Source: a bacterium (lineage in GTDB: Bacteria; DUMJ01). From it: 37,898 nt of DNA. The notes below the pieces were generated by a model. The model was not told where the DNA came from and did not search any database. It was given only the letters and a program-made list of their open reading frames with translations. Below, one piece after another: positions 1-6,388 of this stretch. The stretch lies in the NCBI GenBank assembly GCA_012839925.1, contig DUMJ01000007.1:1-37898 (forward strand), in the 5' to 3' direction. A program made the translations under genes and the position numbers. How positions within the stretch are numbered: the first letter of the stretch is position 1; each line of letters starts with the position of its first letter.

Positions 1-140
1 TCTATATCACTGAATGCTGTCTCATACTCAGTTCCAGAAGATCCAAATAGATAAATAGCCTCAATATTCTCCCGTTTTTTGGCATATAAAATTAAACTTT
101 CTATCTCGCCCTTAATTTTCTCCAAATTCTTCCTTTTCAT
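1..140 (-). CDS. MNT-type nucleotidyltransferase (partial, runs off left edge)
   Basis: Reading the minus strand from the ATG at 140 gives 46 codons of an open frame that leaves the window. It contains IYLFGSSGTEYETAFSDI, the start of the minimal nucleotidyltransferase signature GSx10DxD (the last Asp codon is cut at base 1). An in-frame TAG lies two codons upstream, so 140 is the only sensible start. The gene begins 20 bp after the stop of the dehydratase gene and could be read from the same transcript. Proteins of this family are usually MntA-like antitoxins paired with a HEPN (HepT) partner, or stand-alone nucleotidyltransferases. The partner, if any, lies outside the window. The domain call is seen in sequence; the toxin-antitoxin role is inference. 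Confidence 0.7.
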   Translation of the reverse strand, partial: MKRKNLEKIKGEIESLILYAKKRENIEAIYLFGSSGTEYETAFSDI

Positions 141-160
141 ATATTTCTAAAGCTATCTCT

Positions 161-2056
161 TCAGGGATTAAACCTCTTCCCTTCCTCCATCATCTTGGGG
201 AAAGGCTGGATATCCTCTTCTTTCTTCAAGAATTTATTTTTCGAATTACTAGTCATCTTTTTTAACTCTTCCTTAGCCCTCTCTATCTTCCCTTCCCTGA
301 TAAGAGCCTCCATTCTTCTCACTATGGAGCGTATCTCATTCCAGGAAAGGTCAGGCACTGGGGATATAACCCTCATAATCTTGGAATGACTGGTTTTATC
401 CACTTTCTCATTGTCCGCCCAGAGCTTCTCCTCCAGCTTCTCCCCTGGTCTCAATCCGATGTATTTTACATTTATATCAGTGTTTAACTGGTAGCCCTGC
501 GTTTCACAGAAGATTTTCGCCAGTTCCAGAATAGGAATCTGTTCTCCCATATCAAGTACAAGAAGTTCTCCTGGAGCTGCCATACAGCTAGCCTCAATTA
601 CCAGAGATGCTGCCTCTTCTGTAAGCATAAAGAATCTCTTCATATTAGGACTTGTTATACTTAATGGTTGTCCCTGTTCCAGTTCTTTCTTCCAAACCTC
701 TATGACATTTCCCCTGCTCCCCAGCACATTTCCAAACCTTACAGTTGAAAATTGAGTCCCGTCACCATTTGCCTTTATAGACATAATTTCAGTAAATCTC
801 TTTGTCATCCCCATAACATTTACAGGGTCAACAGCCTTATCGGTAGATATATTTATCATCTGTTTTACTCTTGATTCCTGGCATACCTCTATCAGATTCA
901 AGGTCCCCACAACATTAGTTAATATTGCCTCCTCGGGATAAATCTCCATCAGGGGCACATGCTTATAAGCAGCTGTATGAAAGACTATCTCAGGTTTATA
1001 TGTAGTAAATATGCTTTTTAATCTTTCTTTGAATCTTATATCCCCAATTACCGGGGTAATCTTACTGTATAAACTTAAATCTTTCTCCAGGTCAAAGATC
1101 CCTGTTTCATTATTATCCAGAGCTATCAACTCCACACCAAGTGATATAAGTTGCTGACAGATGATCTTACCTATAGAACCACAGGCTCCAGTAACCAAAA
1201 CCTTTTTACCACCCAGATATCCCCGTGCCATATTCAAATCTAACCTTACCGGGTCTCTGGTAAGAAGGTCCTGTAATCCAAAGGGTCTCAACGTGGATAT
1301 GGAAACTTTGGAACCTATAAGGTCATACAATCCTGGAACAACAAAAACTTTAGCCCTGGTTTTTGAGGTATAAGAATAGATTCTGCTCATATCCTTTCCA
1401 GAAGCACTGGGAATGGCAATTATAATAGTATCTATCTTATACTGTTTGGCTATATCTGGAATATCTTCCACTTTACCTATGACCTTTACATCATGTATAA
1501 ATCCACCTAATTTAGTTTCACTATCATCTACAAAACCGATAACATTATATTTTAGTTCTGGATGAGCTATTATTTCTCTGAGAAGCTTTTCTCCAGCCTC
1601 TCCAGCACCGATAATAAGGACATTATTTTTATAATCAGAACTTCCATAGGAGACATATTTCTTCTCCCTGAATGTCCTCTCTAAAAATCTCGGGAATAAC
1701 ATCATCAAAAATGTCACCACAAACGATACTATAAAAACAGACCTTGGAAATCCAGAAAGACCTGAGACAAATATGATTAAAGTAAAAAGCCCCTTTTCCA
1801 TTAAGACCAGTTTAAATATCTGCTGTATCTCTTTTATACTTGTATAAGCCCAGATGTTCTTATAAGGCTTGTATATGACAAGAAACAGTAATCCCAAGCA
1901 GGATTCAATTACACTCGATATTAAAAGAAGATTAAGATACTGAGGTATAATTCTATAAAGGTTAAAATCAAATCTGAGCCAGAAAGCTATTGAGGGTGCA
2001 AGTAGAAAACACAAAAAATCCCATAAAAACTTCCCATACTTAGAGAAGGCTATCAT
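161..2056 (-). CDS. CapD/FlaA1-type membrane nucleotide-sugar 4,6-dehydratase
   Basis: About 631 residues. The N-terminal 125 residues hold about four hydrophobic membrane segments. A first Rossmann-like CoA-binding domain follows (VLIIGAGEAGEKLL, about 146-159), then the short-chain dehydrogenase domain with VTGACGSIGK (288-297), FHTAAYKHVP (359-368) and STDKAVDPVNVMGMTK (404-419). In this family the usual catalytic Tyr of YxxxK is a Met, and M415/K419 fit that. The family (WbpM, PglF, CapD) converts UDP-GlcNAc or a related sugar to the 4-keto-6-deoxy form on the inner face of the membrane, the first step to bacillosamine- or quinovosamine-type sugars of O-antigen, capsule or glycoproteins. 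The exact substrate is not readable. GGAGG at 2061-2065 stands 4 nt before the ATG at 2056 and only 1 nt before the GTG at 2059, so I prefer ATG. Confidence 0.92.
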   Translation of the reverse strand: MIAFSKYGKFLWDFLCFLLAPSIAFWLRFDFNLYRIIPQYLNLLLISSVIESCLGLLFLVIYKPYKNIWAYTSIKEIQQIFKLVLMEKGLFTLIIFVSGLSGFPRSVFIVSFVVTFLMMLFPRFLERTFREKKYVSYGSSDYKNNVLIIGAGEAGEKLLREIIAHPELKYNVIGFVDDSETKLGGFIHDVKVIGKVEDIPDIAKQYKIDTIIIAIPSASGKDMSRIYSYTSKTRAKVFVVPGLYDLIGSKVSISTLRPFGLQDLLTRDPVRLDLNMARGYLGGKKVLVTGACGSIGKIICQQLISLGVELIALDNNETGIFDLEKDLSLYSKITPVIGDIRFKERLKSIFTTYKPEIVFHTAAYKHVPLMEIYPEEAILTNVVGTLNLIEVCQESRVKQMINISTDKAVDPVNVMGMTKRFTEIMSIKANGDGTQFSTVRFGNVLGSRGNVIEVWKKELEQGQPLSITSPNMKRFFMLTEEAASLVIEASCMAAPGELLVLDMGEQIPILELAKIFCETQGYQLNTDINVKYIGLRPGEKLEEKLWADNEKVDKTSHSKIMRVISPVPDLSWNEIRSIVRRMEALIREGKIERAKEELKKMTSNSKNKFLKKEEDIQPFPKMMEEGKRFNP

Positions 2057-2083
2057 CACACCTCCGACTACAATTTTTATTAA

Positions 2084-2089
2084 ATTATA
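2084..2089 (-). promoter_or_regulatory. Probable -10 box of the dehydratase gene
   Basis: Perfect TATAAT on the minus strand, 27 bp before the chosen ATG. The -35 position (TTTCTT at 17 bp spacing) is a poor match, so only the -10 is convincing. Confidence 0.45.
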
Positions 2090-2126
2090 TCACAATAATT
2101 TCGTCTAAGAAATACTCTTTTCAATC

Positions 2127-2906
2127 TCATAAAATTGGCTGAAATTCATAGGAATAATATACTCTTATACCCTTACTTTTTGCAAACTCTTCAACCTCTG
2201 GTTCTGACATATAGGTAACCATAACAGGAATTATTTCTGTCTGAAGAGTCTCCTTTATATCATTGAGTCTATCAATGAAATCCACTATATGTCTTGTAGA
2301 AAGATTAGCCTTAGCCTCTCCAACAACATATACCTCTTTGCCATCTTTTTCCCCTTTGCCTATAATATTTATCTCCAGAGTTTCACCCTTTTTTGTAGTT
2401 ATAAACTTTCTCAGCAGTCTCTCCTTCAACTTTATTCCAAAGTCTAACTCTAATAGTTTGGGGAGAGAGGCATAAGCCCTATCCTCCAGTTGAAAACCAA
2501 CAGCATGAGCCAGTCCACCAATCTGTTGAGACATACTTCGCATCTCTTTCTGCATATCCTTAACTACAGCTGTAAGACTTCTAAGCTCTTCTTCTGTCTT
2601 AGCCTGAGCCTGTGCCAGTTCCTCCAGCCTTGCCTCTGTTTTAGCCTGAGCTTGTGCCAGTTCCTCTAGCCTTGCTTCTGTTTTAGCCTGAGCTTGTGCC
2701 AGTTCCTCTAGCCTTGCTTCTGTTTTAGCCTGAGCTTGTGCCAGTTCCTCTAGCCTTGCCTCTGTCTTAGACTGAGCCTGTGCTAGTTCCCTTACAGCAG
2801 ACTTCAAATCAACAATTTCACTGTGTATTGGAAGTACCGCCTCTATTTCCTGTCTTACAACCTCTCTGGCTATCCTATATACATCTTCCTTTTCTACCGT
2901 TTCCAT
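2127..2906 (-). CDS. Coiled-coil protein with 14-residue repeats and PD-(D/E)xK-like C-terminus (DUF3782-like)
   Basis: 259 residues. Residues 1-39 are a charged helix. Residues 40-109 are five tandem copies of ELAQAQ(A/S)KTEARLE, two heptads per unit, so a long parallel coiled coil is expected. Residues 110-145 continue as helix ([20 protein letters not shown]). The C-terminal 100 residues form an alpha/beta domain with [26 protein letters not shown], which resembles the E..(D/E)xK core of restriction-like nucleases (the GEAK step). This arrangement matches uncharacterised DUF3782-type proteins of thermophiles and cyanobacteria; no function is established for them. ATG at 2906 sits 5 nt after GGAGG; a TTG at 2918 inside that Shine-Dalgarno region is rejected. 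It probably has its own promoter. Confidence 0.85.
   Translation of the reverse strand: METVEKEDVYRIAREVVRQEIEAVLPIHSEIVDLKSAVRELAQAQSKTEARLEELAQAQAKTEARLEELAQAQAKTEARLEELAQAQAKTEARLEELAQAQAKTEEELRSLTAVVKDMQKEMRSMSQQIGGLAHAVGFQLEDRAYASLPKLLELDFGIKLKERLLRKFITTKKGETLEINIIGKGEKDGKEVYVVGEAKANLSTRHIVDFIDRLNDIKETLQTEIIPVMVTYMSEPEVEEFAKSKGIRVYYSYEFQPIL
2580..2789 (-). repeat. Five in-frame 42-bp tandem repeats
   Basis: Five consecutive 42-bp units, each coding for ELAQAQxKTEARLE, differ from each other by only a few bases; the last unit drifts into KTEEELRSL. Units two to four are nearly identical in DNA, which suggests recent copy-number change by slippage or unequal recombination. Confidence 0.9.
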
Positions 2907-2938
2907 AACAACCTCCAAGAAAAGTTCATACTTATTAT

Positions 2939-2967
2939 ATTATACTATGAGCAGTCTATTTTTTAAA
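2939..2967 (-). promoter_or_regulatory. Probable promoter of the coiled-coil gene
   Basis: TATAAT at 2939-2944 and TTTAAA at 2962-2967 with 17 bp between them on the minus strand, 33 bp before the ATG. The -35 matches TTGACA at 4 of 6 positions. Confidence 0.5.
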
Positions 2968-2984
2968 TCTTTGACCTTGAAATT

Positions 2985-3461
2985 TTACCTGGAAGATACG
3001 CTCAGTATCTCAATTCCACTTCCCTCACTGAATCCAAATTTTTCAAAAAAGCCAGCCTTTACCTCAAGAGCGTATCTATACGGTTTTGGACTGTAATAGA
3101 CAGGACAATCATCATCATTACAGGGCACCATTCTCTGTATATTAAAGATTGTCTTACTGGAATCTATAAATGCTATATCAAGTGATACCAGTGTGTTTTT
3201 CATCCAGAATCCGCCAGATTCATTGGATGGAAAGACGAAGAGCATTCCATAGTTCCATGGTATATCCTCCCTGTACATTAAACCAAAACTCCAAAGTTCA
3301 GGCTTATCAGCTATCTCTATCGGTATTATAAGTTCTCTATCTCCCTGATATATCCTTAGCCTTCCCCTGGGAAATTCGGGAATTTCAATATCCATTCCAA
3401 TGCTCTGGGTAGTTATGAGTAAACTCACGATAACAAAAAGTAAAACAATAAATCTTTTCAT
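2985..3461 (-). CDS. Secreted DUF192 family protein
   Basis: 158 residues starting at the ATG at 3461, which follows AGGAGA at good spacing. The open frame reaches 3623, but the extra 54 residues have no Shine-Dalgarno sequence and precede a clear signal peptide (MKRFIVLLFVIVSLLITTQS). The mature part has the DUF192 hallmarks: IEIADKPELWSFGLMYREDIPWNYGMLF and GGFWMKNTLVSLDIAFID, then the Cys-containing segment VPCNDDDCPVYYSPKPYRYALEV. DUF192 proteins are small beta-barrels of unknown biochemical function, usually exported. It lies 78 bp upstream of the coiled-coil gene, which has its own promoter, so a common transcript is possible but not needed. Confidence 0.88.
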   Translation of the reverse strand: MKRFIVLLFVIVSLLITTQSIGMDIEIPEFPRGRLRIYQGDRELIIPIEIADKPELWSFGLMYREDIPWNYGMLFVFPSNESGGFWMKNTLVSLDIAFIDSSKTIFNIQRMVPCNDDDCPVYYSPKPYRYALEVKAGFFEKFGFSEGSGIEILSVSSR

Positions 3462-3666
3462 AAACTCTCTCCTTTCAATGTAGAGTCTCAGCCTCCTGTA
3501 TACCTTTAAAACTAAAAGCTCTTCTATAGATTTATACAGCCTACTCACCCTTTCTAATTCTAGCATATTTAAATGGATAATGCCTGCATTTATAAAGATT
3601 GTGGAGTTAAAATGCAGTCTCATGGCTTGGGTAGGGAAAGGGACGTCCTCATATGAGATTAATTTG

Positions 3667-3708
3667 TATCCCGTAGGGGCAATTCATGAATTGCCCCTAC
3701 AATTTCGT
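3667..3708. repeat. Dispersed palindromic repeat, copy 1
   Basis: A perfect 28-bp palindrome (GTAGGGGCAATTCA and its reverse complement) at 3673-3700 lies inside a 42-bp block that recurs at 37661-37702 with a single difference (AATTTCGT versus AATCTCGT at the right end). It sits in the intergenic region between divergent genes. Its translation gives VGAIHELPL, a peptide seen in many spurious ORFs, which marks it as a widespread REP/MITE-like element. Confidence 0.88.
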
Positions 3709-3738
3709 CACGCAAAAATTTATAGAATCACAAAGGAA

Positions 3739-3767
3739 TTGACAAGAATAACCAAGAGAGATAAAAT
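3739..3767 (+). promoter_or_regulatory. Strong sigma70-type promoter of the nucleotidyltransferase/PMM gene
   Basis: Consensus TTGACA at 3739-3744, 17 bp spacer, TAAAAT at 3762-3767. The -10 ends 40 bp before the ATG at 3808. The palindromic repeat ends about 30 bp upstream of the -35 box. Confidence 0.8.
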
Positions 3768-3807
3768 ATTATTAGAGAAAAAATCCCTTTATGAAAGGGT
3801 GATAATT

Positions 3808-6306
3808 ATGATAAAAGGAATGATTTTAGGAGCAGGAGAAGGGACAAGGTTAAGACCGTTAACATCAAATCATCCTAAACCCATGATGCCTGTTTTGAAT
3901 CGTCCCATAATGGAACATATCATAAGACTCTTAAAGGTTCATAATATTACTGAGCTCTGGTGTAATTTATACTATCTCCCTGATGAAATACAAAATTACT
4001 TCGAGGATGGTTCTAACCTTGGGGTCCGCATCTCTTTTAAAGTAGAAGATAAATTACCAGGTACAGCTGGGGGGGTTAAGAATCTCGAAGAACATTTTGA
4101 TGATACATTTGTGGTCATAAGTGGTGATGCGATAACAGACATAGATCTTACATCTGCCATAAAATTTCACAGGGAAAGAGGAGCTATAGCGACCATAGTA
4201 CTTACCCATGTGGAAAACCCACTGGAGTTTGGAGTTGTAATTACTGATGAGGAGGGGCGTATAGTCAGATTTCTGGAAAAACCGGGATGGAGTGAGGTAT
4301 TCAGTGATACTGTTAATACGGGTATATACATCCTGGACCCAAAGGTATTTGATTTTATACCTAAAGGACAGGATTTTGACTTCAGTAAAGACCTGTTCCC
4401 ACTTTTATTGGAGGAAAAACAACCATTATTTGGCTATATAGCAGACGGATACTGGTGTGATGTTGGAAATATAGAGAGTTATATGAAGGTACATTATGAT
4501 GCCCTATCAGGTAAGGTAAAACTCGACATACCAGGACAGGAGATATCTCCAGGAATATGGGTTGGCAAAGGGGTAAGTATATCTTCCAGTGCAAATATAA
4601 AGGGTCCTGTTCTCATAGGAGATAACTCTCAGATAAAAGATGCTGCCAGAATAATGGAGTTTACTGTAATTGGAGATAATACACTCGTAGATGCCAATGC
4701 GCTATTATTGAGAAGTATTGTATGGTCTAACTCATACATAGGTGAATCTTCTACCATTACCAATGCGGTGATTGGTAAAAAGGCGATAATAAAGAACAGA
4801 GTGAGGATAGGGGAGAATTCTGTAGTATCGGATGAATGTTTTGTAGATGAAGGTACACTTATAAAACCCGGTGTAAAGGTATGGCCTTCAAAGAGTATTG
4901 AGAAGGGAACAGTTCTATCATCAAGTCTAGTCTGGGGAACGAGTTGGAGAAGGCTCTACTTCTCCAATGGAACAATCTTTGGTCTGGCTAATATAGAGAT
5001 AAACCCCGAATTTTCTGCTAAACTGGGAAGTGCTTTTGGTGGGATACTAGAAAGGGGATCAGAAGTTATATCCAGCAGAGATGCTAACAGATCATCCAGG
5101 ATGATAAAAAGGGCTATAGTGTCCGGGATTGCCAGTACCGGAGTAAATGTGGTGGACCTTCAGACCACCCCTCCACCGGTAGCCCACTATTTTGTCAGGA
5201 CAGAGGGACTTTCCGGTGGAGTTCAGGTATCTACCTCTCCATTTGACCCCAGAAGTGTGGATATAAAGTTTTTTGATAATCTTGGTATAACAATAAATAG
5301 AGATACTGAAAGAAAGATCGAAACTCTATTTGTCAGAGAGGATGCGAGGAGAACCTACCTATACGAGATTGGAGAGATAAGATATGCCCCAAGGGCAGTA
5401 GAATCCTACATCGCTGGATTTTTATCCAGGATAAATATAGATGCCATAAGGAATGCCGGTAAAAAAATAGTAATAGACTATAGTTTTGGCACAACAAGTA
5501 TGGTCTTTCCTTTTATACTTGGAAGACTTGGATGTGAAGTTGTATCTATAAACGCATTTACAGATGAAAGAAAATTGGCAAAGACAAGAGAGGAATTCCT
5601 CTTCAGCATAAATCAATTATCTCAGATAGTCACCACACTGAGAGCTGATATGGGAATACTGCTGGATAGCCAGGGAGAAAAGATATTTATCCTGGATGAA
5701 AAGGGTTCTCCCATAACTGATGAGGACCTCGCCTATATACTGGCATTTCTTGCTATAAGGACACAGCCGAGAAAGGATGTTGCTTTTCCTGTATATATGC
5801 CAAGAGTCTTTGAAGAGGGATTGAGACACTATGGCGGTAATGTGGTCTGGACAAAATCGTCCGATAGGGCAATAATGGAGATCTCGACCAGGAATCATAT
5901 AGTATTTGCAAGTGATGGTGAAGGAGGAGCCATATTCCCTCAATTCCAGTTTACGTATGATGGGATGTTTGGATTTGCTAAATTACTTGAATTCCTTTCA
6001 ATAGAGAATATCCCACTTTCTCAATTAAAAGACCTGGTTCCCTCATATTCTCTTGTAAAGTCAAGAGTAAGTTGTCCTTGGGAACACAAAGGTAGAGTGA
6101 TGAGAGAGTTGCTCGAGAAAAAGTATGACAAAGAGGTTGACTATACTGATGGGATAAGAGTCTTTACTGATGATGGCTGGTTCCTAGTTCTATCTGACCC
6201 AAATCGTCCAGAATTTCATATATATGCCGAAGGCAAAGCTATAAGAGAAGCTGAAAGGTTAGCAAGAGAAGCTGCTGAAATGATAAATAATATCATACCG
6301 AAATAA
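3808..6306 (+). CDS. Sugar-1-phosphate nucleotidyltransferase fused to degenerate phosphomannomutase-like domain
   Basis: 832 residues. Residues 1-235 are an NTP_transferase domain: GAGEGTRLRPLT (8-19), K24, GDAITDID (106-113), FLEKP (155-159). Residues 245-375 are left-handed beta-helix hexapeptide repeats (IGDNSQIKDA, IGENSVV). Residues 380-832 resemble phosphomannomutase/phosphoglucomutase. In that part the three catalytic loops are altered: TASHNP reads STSPFD (475-480), the metal loop DGDxDR reads DSQGEK (620-625), and the sugar loop GE(E/S)SGH reads DGEGG (703-707). Expected activity is NDP-mannose or NDP-glucose synthesis; the mutase domain is probably inactive or regulatory, as noted for related mannose-1-P guanylyltransferase fusions. 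The start was chosen because GAAAGGG lies 8 nt before ATG 3808; the open frame upstream only translates the palindromic repeat. A terminator follows. Confidence 0.9.
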   Translation: MIKGMILGAGEGTRLRPLTSNHPKPMMPVLNRPIMEHIIRLLKVHNITELWCNLYYLPDEIQNYFEDGSNLGVRISFKVEDKLPGTAGGVKNLEEHFDDTFVVISGDAITDIDLTSAIKFHRERGAIATIVLTHVENPLEFGVVITDEEGRIVRFLEKPGWSEVFSDTVNTGIYILDPKVFDFIPKGQDFDFSKDLFPLLLEEKQPLFGYIADGYWCDVGNIESYMKVHYDALSGKVKLDIPGQEISPGIWVGKGVSISSSANIKGPVLIGDNSQIKDAARIMEFTVIGDNTLVDANALLLRSIVWSNSYIGESSTITNAVIGKKAIIKNRVRIGENSVVSDECFVDEGTLIKPGVKVWPSKSIEKGTVLSSSLVWGTSWRRLYFSNGTIFGLANIEINPEFSAKLGSAFGGILERGSEVISSRDANRSSRMIKRAIVSGIASTGVNVVDLQTTPPPVAHYFVRTEGLSGGVQVSTSPFDPRSVDIKFFDNLGITINRDTERKIETLFVREDARRTYLYEIGEIRYAPRAVESYIAGFLSRINIDAIRNAGKKIVIDYSFGTTSMVFPFILGRLGCEVVSINAFTDERKLAKTREEFLFSINQLSQIVTTLRADMGILLDSQGEKIFILDEKGSPITDEDLAYILAFLAIRTQPRKDVAFPVYMPRVFEEGLRHYGGNVVWTKSSDRAIMEISTRNHIVFASDGEGGAIFPQFQFTYDGMFGFAKLLEFLSIENIPLSQLKDLVPSYSLVKSRVSCPWEHKGRVMRELLEKKYDKEVDYTDGIRVFTDDGWFLVLSDPNRPEFHIYAEGKAIREAERLAREAAEMINNIIPK

Positions 6307-6361
6307 GACCTGCTAAGATAGGGTAGATTCACGCGTTTGGAAGCTGAGATACTAAAGTTCA

Positions 6362-6388
6362 AAAAGCCCGCTAAAAATGCGGGCTTTT
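6362..6388. terminator. Bidirectional rho-independent terminator
   Basis: AAAAGCCCGC / GCGGGCTTTT stem with a 7-nt A/T loop, with T or A runs on both sides, between two convergent genes. The stop codon of the minus-strand gene (6387-6389) lies in the stem foot. Confidence 0.9.

Noticed and set aside
2580..2789. CRISPR-like array
   Set aside because: The 42-bp units are contiguous without spacers, are in frame and encode a coiled coil.
3462..3623. N-terminal extension of the DUF192 open frame
   Set aside because: The extra 54 residues precede a clean signal peptide whose ATG (3461) has a good Shine-Dalgarno sequence.
3580..3807. Upstream extension of the nucleotidyltransferase/PMM open frame (76 codons)
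   Set aside because: It runs through the palindromic repeat and the promoter, has no ribosome site, and the family starts at MIKGMILGAGEG with an SD at 3808.
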